From the NCBI GenBank assembly GCA_934725015.1, contig CAKVAS010000018.1, positions 1-57,131 of the forward strand: a stretch of DNA of 57,131 nucleotides, given 5' to 3'. The position numbers and the translations under genes were made by a program. The stretch is from an uncultured Bacteroidales bacterium. Its GTDB lineage: Bacteria > Bacteroidota > Bacteroidia > Bacteroidales > UBA932. The notes below the pieces were generated by a model. It did not search any database and was not told the origin of the DNA. It worked only from the letters and a program-made list of their open reading frames with translations. The first letter of the stretch is position 1, and every line of letters starts with the position of its first letter. Shown one piece after another: positions 32,872-40,041 of this stretch.

Positions 32872-32886
32872 CTGACAAAATGTCAG
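32872..32886. promoter_or_regulatory. Perfect palindrome upstream of lon, candidate operator
   Basis: CTGACA-AAA-TGTCAG, 65 bp upstream of the lon ATG and ~110 bp from the HU promoter in the divergent region. It differs from the CIRCE element. No regulator can be assigned from this window. Confidence 0.35.
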
Positions 32887-32997
32887 CATGAAGAGATTCC
32901 TGTGCGAGCGTTATATAGTCGTCAATCATTATGCCATATCCCCGATATGCCAGAATGCCCCTTTTCGTTAGTTTGTCCGTCGAATTTGATGTTTTTT

Positions 32998-33028
32998 TTT
33001 GAATATTAGAAAAATAAGTCTAATTTTG
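32998..33028 (+). promoter_or_regulatory. Promoter of the HU gene
   Basis: TTTG at 32998-33001, 19 bp, TAATTTTG at 33021-33028: an exact match to TTTG-N19-TAnnTTTG, about 53 bp before the ATG. Confidence 0.8.
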
Positions 33029-33081
33029 CGAGGTTTTTACCGAAGTTAGAATTTCTAATAAACATTTTATACACAAGTATT

Positions 33082-33357
33082 ATGACAAAGGCAGAAATCG
33101 TAAACGAGGTTGCACAGTCAACCGGCGTTCAGAAGGAACAGGTAGCCGCAGTAGTTGACGGCTTCATGGAGGTAGTCAAGGAGTCACTTACAAAGGGACA
33201 GCCGGTTTATCTCCGCGGATTCGGCAGCTTCATCATCAAGCACAGGGCTGAAAAGACAGCGCGCAACATCACTAAGGAGATTACAATTACAATCCCTGCA
33301 CATGACATTCCGGCATTCAAGCCGTCTAAGTCATTCGTGAAGCAGATTAAGAAATAA
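33082..33357 (+). CDS. HU-family DNA-binding protein
   Basis: 91 residues, normal for HU. MTKAEIVNEVAQSTGVQKEQVAAVVDGFMEVVKESL forms the helical dimerisation body, and LRGFGSFIIKHRAEKTARNITKEITITIPAHDIPAFKPSKSF contains the beta arms. The arm tip carries Pro (TIPAHDIP). It bends and compacts DNA as a dimer. It has a consensus promoter and is followed 24 bp later by a 29-codon gene for a basic ribosome-type peptide and then rng. Confidence 0.95.
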   Translation: MTKAEIVNEVAQSTGVQKEQVAAVVDGFMEVVKESLTKGQPVYLRGFGSFIIKHRAEKTARNITKEITITIPAHDIPAFKPSKSFVKQIKK

Positions 33358-33381
33358 CTAATATCTTAAACCAATTACATC

Positions 33382-33471
33382 ATGCCAAACGGAAAAAAGC
33401 ATAAGAGGCATAAGATGGCGACGCACAAGCGCAAGAAGAGATTGCGCAAGAACAGGCACAAGAAGAAGTAG
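33382..33471 (+). CDS. 29-residue basic COX24/AURKAIP1-like protein (putative small ribosomal protein)
   Basis: The peptide reads MPNGKKHKRHKMATHKRKKR followed by LRKNRHKKK; nearly every other residue is Lys, Arg or His. It matches the short conserved Bacteroidetes proteins that carry the AURKAIP1/COX24 pattern (KRHKMxTHKRKKRLRKNRHK), related to mitochondrial mS38 and to actinobacterial bS22. A place in the ribosome is therefore likely but inferred. It lies between the HU gene and rng and is too short for most gene finders. A terminator-like hairpin follows at 33508. Confidence 0.82.
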   Translation: MPNGKKHKRHKMATHKRKKRLRKNRHKKK

Positions 33472-33507
33472 CCTGTCGGCGCTGCCGTTTAAGCAGTCTT
33501 ATAAGTG

Positions 33508-33536
33508 AAGGCTGGCCCGGGCGGCCGGCCTTTTTT
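33508..33536 (+). terminator. Terminator or attenuator between the COX24-like gene and rng
   Basis: GGCTGGCC pairs with GGCCGGCC (one G-T) across CGGGC, then six T. It ends 23 bp before the rng start. Confidence 0.8.
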
Positions 33537-33559
33537 GAGTAATTGTCAATAAAATTTTA

Positions 33560-35137
33560 ATGGAAGCCGGAAAAGAATCCGTAAAAGATCTTGTTGTTGA
33601 AGTCAGTTCGTCCGAGGTCTCCATCGCGCTGATGGAGAATCATCGGCTGATTGAGTTCAACAGGGAGTCTGTCCTCGGGCACAGCTTTGCGGTGGGAGAC
33701 GTCTATCTCGGAAAGGTGAAGAAGATCCTGCCTGCGCTGAACGCCGCGTTCGTGGATATCGGAGACGAGAAGGAGGCTTTCGTCCATTACCTCGACCTCG
33801 GGCTGTATTTCAATGCGTTCGACGAATTCGTGAAGCGGGCAAATCCTAACTCTGACCTCAAGGGGATATATTCCCACATAAAGATAGGTCAGCCGCTGCC
33901 GAAGGAGGGGCGCATCGAGAACGTGCTCACTCAGGGACAGATGATAGTCTGCCAGATTGTCAAGGAACCGATCTCCACAAAGGGCTCCAGACTGACAGCT
34001 GAAATTTCATTGGCAGGACGCAACATTGTGCTTCTTCCTTTCGCGGAGAAGGTCAGTGTGTCACAGAAAATTGCTTCGAAAGAAGAGAAGAAACGGCTTG
34101 AGACGCTTGTAAAGAGCATCCTCCCGCGCAATTACGGTGCGATCATACGCACGGCTGCGGAGGGGAGGAACGCTGCGGTGCTTGACGCGGAGGTGATGTC
34201 TCTCATCGAGAAATGGGAGAGCTCATGGAAAAAGATTGCCTCGTCCAAGAAGGTGCAGCTGCTCTTCACCGAGTACAGCAAGACAACCACAATCCTCAGG
34301 GATCTCCTGAATGACTCGTTCAGCAACATCTACATCAACGACGAGAAGATTTACGAGGAGACCCGCAAGTACATCTCGCTCATCTCTCCTGAACAGGAGA
34401 AGATCGTGAAGCTCTATGAGGGCAAGGAACCTATCTTCGACCATTATGAGGTCACACGTCAGATCAAGAGTTCCTTCGGGAAGGTCGTGCCGCTGAGGCA
34501 GGGTGCCTATCTCGTCATCGAGCACACGGAGGCGCTTCATGTGGTTGACGTGAACAGCGGAACGAGAGCCAAGAACAAGGAACAGGAACAGAACACCTTC
34601 GACGTGAACTGCTATGCAGCGGAGGAGATTGCCCGCCAGCTGAGGCTGCGGGACATGGGCGGAATCGTCATCGTCGACTTCATAGACATGGAGACGGGCG
34701 AGCACCGCAACCAGCTCTTCAAGTATATGCAGCAGCTGATGGAGGGGGACAGGGCGAAGCATAACGTGCTGCCGCTCACTAAGTTCGGCCTGATGCAGAT
34801 TACCCGCCAGAGAGTGCGCCCGGCAATCGAGCTTAACACTCTGGAGGTTTGTCCGGTCTGCCACGGCACCGGAAAGATTTCTTCGAGCATTGTGATAGAC
34901 GAGGACATTGAAAGGAAGCTCTCGTGCTATGTGAACGACAGGCATATCACGGATCTGACGCTGAGGGTAGGCCCGATTCTGGGTGCCTATCTGGCAAAGT
35001 CGGAAGGACTTTTCAAGGGGAGCATCCTTGACAGGTGGAAGAAGAAGTACCGGTGCAGGCTGAAGATGGAGACATCCACGGACTTCACCGTCCTGCAAAA
35101 TGAATTCTATGATGAAAAGGGGGCCCGGCTTGAATAG
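33560..35137 (+). CDS. rng: Ribonuclease G/E family endoribonuclease
   Basis: 525 residues, the RNase G length rather than the long RNase E. Residues ~35-125 contain the S1 RNA-binding domain (VGDVYLGKVKKILPALNAAFVDIGDEKEAFVHYLDL). The catalytic RNase H-like/DNase I-like region includes HVVDVNSG and GIVIVDFIDM with metal-binding Asp residues. CPVCHGTGKI supplies the Cys pair of the zinc link between subunits. It processes rRNA and mRNA in the cytoplasm. The last codons (GARLE) and the stop are inside the terminator hairpin at 35115-35153. It follows the HU/COX24-like genes after an intervening terminator. Confidence 0.95.
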   Translation: MEAGKESVKDLVVEVSSSEVSIALMENHRLIEFNRESVLGHSFAVGDVYLGKVKKILPALNAAFVDIGDEKEAFVHYLDLGLYFNAFDEFVKRANPNSDLKGIYSHIKIGQPLPKEGRIENVLTQGQMIVCQIVKEPISTKGSRLTAEISLAGRNIVLLPFAEKVSVSQKIASKEEKKRLETLVKSILPRNYGAIIRTAAEGRNAAVLDAEVMSLIEKWESSWKKIASSKKVQLLFTEYSKTTTILRDLLNDSFSNIYINDEKIYEETRKYISLISPEQEKIVKLYEGKEPIFDHYEVTRQIKSSFGKVVPLRQGAYLVIEHTEALHVVDVNSGTRAKNKEQEQNTFDVNCYAAEEIARQLRLRDMGGIVIVDFIDMETGEHRNQLFKYMQQLMEGDRAKHNVLPLTKFGLMQITRQRVRPAIELNTLEVCPVCHGTGKISSSIVIDEDIERKLSCYVNDRHITDLTLRVGPILGAYLAKSEGLFKGSILDRWKKKYRCRLKMETSTDFTVLQNEFYDEKGARLE

Positions 35138-35153
35138 CCGGACCCCCTTTTTT
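35115..35153 (+). terminator. Terminator overlapping the 3' end of rng
   Basis: AAAAGGGGG-C-CCGGCT pairs with AGCCGGACCCCCTTTT. The rng stop codon at 35135-35137 is at the loop and start of the descending arm. Confidence 0.85.
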
Positions 35154-35219
35154 CAAAGCCTTCTGTTTCTTTCTGGATTTTCCGCCAATCTTCTGCCGCC
35201 GGACTGCGCCGGAGGGGGA

Positions 35220-35894
35220 TTACCTTCTCCGCGTGGCTATACCTATATAGTAGAGCAGCGTGGCGATGGAGCCGATGGCCGCGATGACGTATGTGTAGGC
35301 TGCCCATTTGAGGGCATCCACTGCCATCGGACGGGTGCGCTCGTCGGCGATGCCGGAGCTGCTGAGCCAGCTGACTGCCCTTGCGCTGGCGTTTATTTCG
35401 CAAGGCAGGGTGACGAGGCTGAAGAGCGTCGTCATGGCGAACAGGGCGATGCCTGCCCAGAGTATTGCCTGGACGTAGTTTACGAGCAGCACTCCGAGAA
35501 GGAGAACCCACTGCACGGTCATGTTGCTGAAGTTCACCACCGGAACGAGGGCGCTGCGCAGCTTGACTGGCGCGTAGCCCTGCGCATACTGGACGACATG
35601 GCCGCACTCATGGGCTGCGACTGCCGCCGCTGCTATCGAGGTGCTGGAATAGACTCCCTCGCTGAGGTTCACGGTCTTTGTCCTCGGGTCGAAATGGTCG
35701 GTGAGCATGCCGTTGGTGCGGCGTACCTGCACGTTGGTTATTCCGTACCAGTCAAGCATCTTCCGGGCTACCTGGGCTCCGGTCAGACCCGCCGGATTGG
35801 GAATCTGGGAGTACTTGCTGAACTTGCTTTCCAAAACCTGCTGGATGGCGAAACTTATCAGCATCACAGCGATTACTATTATCCAAATGTTCAT
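35220..35894 (-). CDS. Membrane-anchored neutral zinc metallopeptidase (YugP-like)
   Basis: 224 residues from the ATG at 35894 (MNIWIIVIAVMLISF). An in-frame TTG at 35918 overlaps a promoter-like box and is less likely. It has an N-terminal transmembrane helix, then a cytosol- or membrane-facing domain with the zincin motif AAHECGHVVQYAQ (His, Glu, His) at ~110-120. Further helices follow (~130-165 and near the C-terminus, YVIAAIGSIATLLYYIGIAT). DPRTKTVNLSEGVY before the motif is typical of the family. The physiological substrate is unknown. It lies downstream of the DJ-1 gene on the minus strand, with a family A repeat in between whose arm points at this start. Confidence 0.87.
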   Translation of the reverse strand: MNIWIIVIAVMLISFAIQQVLESKFSKYSQIPNPAGLTGAQVARKMLDWYGITNVQVRRTNGMLTDHFDPRTKTVNLSEGVYSSTSIAAAAVAAHECGHVVQYAQGYAPVKLRSALVPVVNFSNMTVQWVLLLGVLLVNYVQAILWAGIALFAMTTLFSLVTLPCEINASARAVSWLSSSGIADERTRPMAVDALKWAAYTYVIAAIGSIATLLYYIGIATRRR

Positions 35895-35912
35895 ATTCTG
35901 TGTTTTTTGTTT

Positions 35913-36065
35913 GCACAAAGATTTCTCACTTCGTTCGAAATGACAGGCGCTGCCGTTTGCTTGAATGACAGGCGCTGCCGCTTGCTCGAATGACAGGCTT
36001 TGCCGTTTGCTTGAATGACAGGCGCTGCCGTTTGCTTGAATGACAGGCTTTGCCGTATGTTCTGA
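35913..36065 (-). repeat. Family A repeat cluster 3 (core arm plus five 25-bp units)
   Basis: The core arm GCACAAAGATTTCTC...TTCGTTCGAAATGACA is followed by five 25-bp units (TGACAGGCGCTGCCGTTTGC + TTGAA). Read on the minus strand it ends in AATCTTTG (complement of 35916-35923), 21 bp before the metallopeptidase start. Confidence 0.88.
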
Positions 36066-36076
36066 GTGCTGGGGTC

Positions 36077-36655
36077 TTACAGCATGATGGCTTTCGCGAC
36101 GCGGTCCGCCTTGGCCTGGCCTGCCGCTGCGGACACAATCGCAAGTCCGAACGCGATTGCGTGTCCGGCTCCCCGCGAGGTGATTAGGTTTCTATCAATA
36201 ACCACGCCAGCCTCAGTGCTGACAAGCGCTCCGGCATCCTCAAGAGCCTTCTCGAAGCCGGCGTAGCAGCACATCTTCCGGCCGCCGATGCCGCGAAGCC
36301 TGCCGAGAACCACGCTCGGAGCCGCGCAGATGGCTGCGGTGATTCCGCCCCTGTCGAAATGCCTCTGTGCGATTTCCAGCAGTTCCGTCTTCTCCTCAAG
36401 ATTTGTCGAACCCGGCATCCCGCCCGGAAAGGCAAGCACGCCCTGTCCGTCAATCTCCTGTGAGCCAAGTTCTTCCAGAAACTCGCTCCAGCCCAGGTCT
36501 GCGGCAATTCCTATCCCGTGTGAGCTTTTCACAATCTTGTTTTCGGTGATTGAGACGGTCTTGACTTCCAGACCGCCGCGCGTCATCATATCCACGGGGC
36601 ACATCGCCTCCGCAATTTCATATCCTTCTGCAAGGAAAAGATAGTTTCTTTCCAT
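36077..36655 (-). CDS. DJ-1/PfpI family protein
   Basis: 192 residues, normal length. The fold markers are YLFLAEGYEIAEAMCPVDMMTRGGLEV at the N-terminus, LAFPGGMPGSTNL, the nucleophile elbow AAICAAPSVVLGRL with the reactive Cys, and ITSRGAGHAIAFGLAI. DJ-1/YajL/ThiJ proteins act in protection from carbonyl or oxidative damage; the exact reaction is debated and not readable here. It lies upstream of the metallopeptidase gene on the same strand, separated by a repeat cluster. Confidence 0.9.
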   Translation of the reverse strand: MERNYLFLAEGYEIAEAMCPVDMMTRGGLEVKTVSITENKIVKSSHGIGIAADLGWSEFLEELGSQEIDGQGVLAFPGGMPGSTNLEEKTELLEIAQRHFDRGGITAAICAAPSVVLGRLRGIGGRKMCCYAGFEKALEDAGALVSTEAGVVIDRNLITSRGAGHAIAFGLAIVSAAAGQAKADRVAKAIML

Positions 36656-36772
36656 TTTTTGTCATTCATTTGCGGCAATGGATACTCTCATTTCCAATAG
36701 CCAAAACTTTTCCATCTATGGCAAATGCCGTGCAAATCTTATCTTTCTGTGCGAAAATTCATTAAAAAATGG

Positions 36773-36907
36773 TACTTTTGCAGCCTGTTTCGCATGAAAC
36801 TGCCGGATTGGGCGGATTGAAGCGGAACTGAATGGAATTTGAAAGATGTTTTGAAGGTTTCTTGGCGGATGCCAAGGTATTTATCTGAAAGAAAGGAAAG
36901 GAGGGGA
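36773..36907 (+). promoter_or_regulatory. alr promoter box and leader with strong ribosome binding site
   Basis: TACTTTTG (36773-36780) fits the -7 consensus. The ~130-nt leader contains a perfect CTTGGC-GGAT-GCCAAG hairpin (36861-36876) and ends in a purine stretch with AAAGGAGGGGAT before the ATG at 36914, one of the strongest SD sites in the window. Confidence 0.5.
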
Positions 36908-36913
36908 TAAAAT

Positions 36914-38035
36914 ATGTTCGGAGAGGATGATTTCTCGCGGCTGGAGCTGAGCCTGCCGGACTGCGAGGCTAACTATAAGTATTTCAGGGGCTTGCTCAAG
37001 CCCACGACCAAACTGCTCGTGCTCGTGAAGGCGAACGCCTATGGACACGGGGCGGTGGAGTTCTCCCGTCTGATGGAAAGGGCGGGGGCGGACTACCTTG
37101 CGGTGGCCTATCCTGTCGAGGGAATGGAACTCCGCGCGGCGGGGATTCACAAGCCGATTCTGGTGCTCACTGCCGGAACGGACTTCTTCAACGAGATTAT
37201 CGACAACAATCTTGAACCGAGCATTCCCAACCTCTGCTCGCTGAAGGCACTGTGCGGCATACTTGAAGAGCGCGATGTCCACAACTATCCGATACACATT
37301 AAGTTGGATACGGGAATGCACCGTCTCGGATTCATGACTTCCGAGCTTGGGGAACTTGAGGGATATCTCTCCTCGACCGACCGCGTGAAGGTGAAGTCCA
37401 TATTCTCGCACCTTGCGGCTGCGGAGGATTCGTCCAGCGACAGTTTCACTCTCGGGCAGATTGAGATGTTCGGACGCAACGCTACGGCACTGACGGATTC
37501 CCTGGGATACAGGCCGATGTGGCACATTCTGAACTCAGCGGGAATCGAGAGGTTCCCGGAGTATCAGTACGACATGGTGCGGCTCGGCATCGGGATTTAC
37601 GGCATCAGCGCACTGCCGGGAATGAAACTTGCCCCGGTCGCGTCGTTCAAGTGCAAGATTCTGCAAATCAAGCATCTCAAGCCGGAGGACGGAACCATAG
37701 GCTACGGGCGTCACGGGCAGATTGCTCCTGAGGGGACTGTCATAGCGACCATCCCTGTGGGCTATGCCGACGGGATTGACCGCCACCTTGGCTGCGGCCA
37801 CTGCTCCTTCCTCCTTAACGGGAAGCGCGTGCCGACAATCGGGAACATCTGCATGGATATGTGCATGCTCGACGTCACAGGCGTGCCGGCGCAGGTGGGC
37901 GACACCGTGACCATATTCGGAAAGGAGCCGACAATATCAGAACTCGCGGACATTCTCGGCACCATTCCATACGAGATTCTCACCTCCGTCCCGCGCCGCA
38001 TCGAGCGCGTGGTGGTTTCTGAACCGACGGAGTGA
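36914..38035 (+). CDS. alr: Alanine racemase
   Basis: 373 residues. The PLP lysine lies in LVLVKANAYGHGAVE. The motif IHIKLDTGMHRLGF follows, and the catalytic Tyr is in IPVGYADGIDRHLG. The substrate loop GNICMDMCMLDVT and the C-terminal beta domain are present. It converts L-alanine to D-alanine for peptidoglycan. This is the single-domain enzyme, not the MurF-Alr fusion found in some Bacteroidetes. It has its own promoter and an unusually clear SD site. It is convergent with the nuclease gene, with a family A palindrome in between. Confidence 0.95.
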   Translation: MFGEDDFSRLELSLPDCEANYKYFRGLLKPTTKLLVLVKANAYGHGAVEFSRLMERAGADYLAVAYPVEGMELRAAGIHKPILVLTAGTDFFNEIIDNNLEPSIPNLCSLKALCGILEERDVHNYPIHIKLDTGMHRLGFMTSELGELEGYLSSTDRVKVKSIFSHLAAAEDSSSDSFTLGQIEMFGRNATALTDSLGYRPMWHILNSAGIERFPEYQYDMVRLGIGIYGISALPGMKLAPVASFKCKILQIKHLKPEDGTIGYGRHGQIAPEGTVIATIPVGYADGIDRHLGCGHCSFLLNGKRVPTIGNICMDMCMLDVTGVPAQVGDTVTIFGKEPTISELADILGTIPYEILTSVPRRIERVVVSEPTE

Positions 38036-38067
38036 GGCCGCCGTTGACTGATTGCTGATACACCTGC

Positions 38068-38240
38068 TGTCATTTCGAGCGGAATGAAATGAAGCCGAGA
38101 AATCTGTAGCGCTGTAATGTCGCACAAAGATTTCTCGGCTTCGCTCGAAATGACAGGAGGACTGTCGCTCGAAATGACAGGAGGACTGTCGCTCGAAATG
38201 ACAGGAGGACTGCCGCTCGAAATGACAGGAGGGTATTCGC
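38068..38240. repeat. Family A repeat cluster 4 (complete palindrome plus 24-bp units)
   Basis: The left arm TGTCATTTCGAGCG...AAGCCGAGAAATCT (38068-38106) and the right arm AGATTTCTCGGCTTCGCTCG + AAATGACA (to 38155) form a hairpin with a ~20-nt loop. It is followed by about three 24-bp units with GGAGGACTGTCGCTCG. It sits between the convergent genes alr and the nuclease, where it could also end transcription. Confidence 0.9.
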
Positions 38241-38246
38241 CCGAAC

Positions 38247-39788
38247 TTACAGCCAGTCAGAGGCGTTGTAGGTGTCTTTCGGGGCGTTCGGGACGTTCGG
38301 GAAGTAGCTGAAGCCCGTCAGTTTTTCGAGGTCGGAGACGGACATCATGTCGTTTGCCTGCGGCTTGTGGCCTTTTTCCATTTCATGGCACATGACGAAG
38401 GCGACGCACTGAAGCTCTGACGATGAGCACTGCGTGACAGCCTTTCCTGTGTTTCCTTTTTTCGTGCGAAGCAGGACATAGTAGAACATTGACGGGCGTG
38501 TCACGTCACTGCGTCCTCCGAAGGAAATTTTCTTCGGATTGCCTATGTTGCCATATTTGTCCTTGAATTGCTTGAAATAGCAGCCGACGACTTCATAGAG
38601 CGTGTCTGAGCATACGAGGCCATCAATATGGTCTTCAAGATTGTTCCATGATCCTCCGCCGGTGTTGAATGTGCTGGAATATTGCGGGGCGATGTTCGTG
38701 TAGTAAAAGACCTGTTTGTTGGTCGCGGATGAACAGGTCCTTTCTGAGCTTCCCAGCATATGGCCTTTGTTGCAGCCTCCTCCGGTTGCCTTCGATTTGT
38801 ATTGAATGTCATAAGGGATATCGGGGTCAGTTCCGTATCCGCTTCTTCCTGAGGATCCGGTGTACATACGATGTCTCGGGGCTGCCACCCATACCGGACA
38901 ATGTTCTTCTGCACTGTAGCACACCGTATAGTTCCTCGCAGTCTTGCCGTTCGGACCCTTTTCTCCGCCGGCGCACAGGTGATGGGCATAGTAGAGCGTG
39001 TTGTCGTCCTTGCTAATCAGATACTTGCCGGATTCCTCGTAGTTCGTCACAGGCAGCTCAAACCAGCCGTATTTTGCATTTGTCGGTTTCGGATTCGGAT
39101 TTGGATTCGGGTCAGGATTCGGGTCTGGGTTGGGATTCGGATCTGGATTTGGATTCGGGTTGTTCTTGATTCCGGTGGCCTCGAAGCGGCGGAAAAGAAC
39201 CGCAGGGGTGCCGCCGGCGCTGACGGTGAAGGCTTCCTTTGACGCGTCCCAGACAATGGCGGTCGTCTCATCGGCGCTCTTGGGGCTGATCTGCACATAG
39301 CCCGTGCCGCCTTCGGAGAGGAGGACATCCCAGAGGTAGGCGTCGTCGGTGCTCTCCGTGTAGGAGCGGACGAACCCGCCCTTGCCGTCGTAGCCTATGT
39401 AGCCGACTCCCGCGACGTGCATGATGTAGGAATATTCATCGGCCTTTTTCAGCACGGTCTTGACCTCGTCGGCTGAACTGCCCCAGAGAACACCGCCCGT
39501 GCGGATTTTCAGCGCCTTGCCGGCTTTGCCGTCTGAACCGTCGAGGGCGGCGAAGGGCTCGACAGACTTTGTGTCGATGACGTGTGCCACGACATAGTCG
39601 CCGCTCCAGTCATCGAGCAGCTCCGTGACGGGAACATAGTCGTCCTCAAGATACTCCTCCGTGCCGTCATTTCCCGGCATCTTGTCGCAGGAAATGAACG
39701 TGGCTCCGCCGAACGGGGCGACCGCAATGATGAGCAGAATCCTGCTCAAGAGGCTGAGCATATTCTGACGCAAAAGATTATATTTCAT
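38247..39788 (-). CDS. Lipoprotein DNA/RNA non-specific endonuclease (NUC family)
   Basis: 513 residues. An SPII signal ends FGGATFISC. Residues ~45-205 form a beta-rich domain I do not recognise. A linker of PNPNPDP repeats (~210-238) follows. Then comes the NUC nuclease domain (~245-510): the DRGH-type motif appears as GGGCNKGHMLGSSER with the general-base His, followed by the metal-binding Asn region YYTNIAPQYSSTFNTG. Domain and lipobox together suggest a nuclease tethered to the outer membrane, for nucleic-acid scavenging or DNA degradation; this is inferred. A TAAATTTG box at 39868-39875 (complement) is a candidate promoter. Confidence 0.85.
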   Translation of the reverse strand: MKYNLLRQNMLSLLSRILLIIAVAPFGGATFISCDKMPGNDGTEEYLEDDYVPVTELLDDWSGDYVVAHVIDTKSVEPFAALDGSDGKAGKALKIRTGGVLWGSSADEVKTVLKKADEYSYIMHVAGVGYIGYDGKGGFVRSYTESTDDAYLWDVLLSEGGTGYVQISPKSADETTAIVWDASKEAFTVSAGGTPAVLFRRFEATGIKNNPNPNPDPNPNPDPNPDPNPNPNPKPTNAKYGWFELPVTNYEESGKYLISKDDNTLYYAHHLCAGGEKGPNGKTARNYTVCYSAEEHCPVWVAAPRHRMYTGSSGRSGYGTDPDIPYDIQYKSKATGGGCNKGHMLGSSERTCSSATNKQVFYYTNIAPQYSSTFNTGGGSWNNLEDHIDGLVCSDTLYEVVGCYFKQFKDKYGNIGNPKKISFGGRSDVTRPSMFYYVLLRTKKGNTGKAVTQCSSSELQCVAFVMCHEMEKGHKPQANDMMSVSDLEKLTGFSYFPNVPNAPKDTYNASDWL

Positions 39789-40012
39789 CTTATGTCTTGT
39801 TTTGTGTTATTGTGAAAAACAAGGAATGAGCGAACTGCAATTTCACACATCCCTTGACTCCGAACGACAAATTTATAACTTAAATCCCATTTTTCCAACA
39901 CTTTACGAGTTGTCGAAACTAAGAAACAAAAAAATGAACCGCTTCAGATATGTCTTTGATTTTCGGGTATAGATTTTTTAGGGGGCGAAAGAGTGTATTA
40001 CTCTGAAATAAA

Positions 40013-40041
40013 GGGGATGAAGAAAAAGATGGGATGCAAGG
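40013..40041 (-). repeat. Family B right-end fragment after the ABC-F stop codon
   Basis: Read on the minus strand: CCTTGCATCCCATC, then TTTTTCTTCATCCCC, directly after the TAA of the ABC-F gene. It matches the right ends of copies B1-B3 and shares GGGGATGAAGAAAAAG with the hairpin at 26618-26661. The rest of the gap to the nuclease gene (39789-40012) is AT-rich and shows only that gene's candidate promoter box. Confidence 0.65.

Noticed and set aside
32872..32886. CIRCE element for HrcA
   Set aside because: CIRCE is TTAGCACTC-N9-GAGTGCTAA; this palindrome has a different sequence and spacing.
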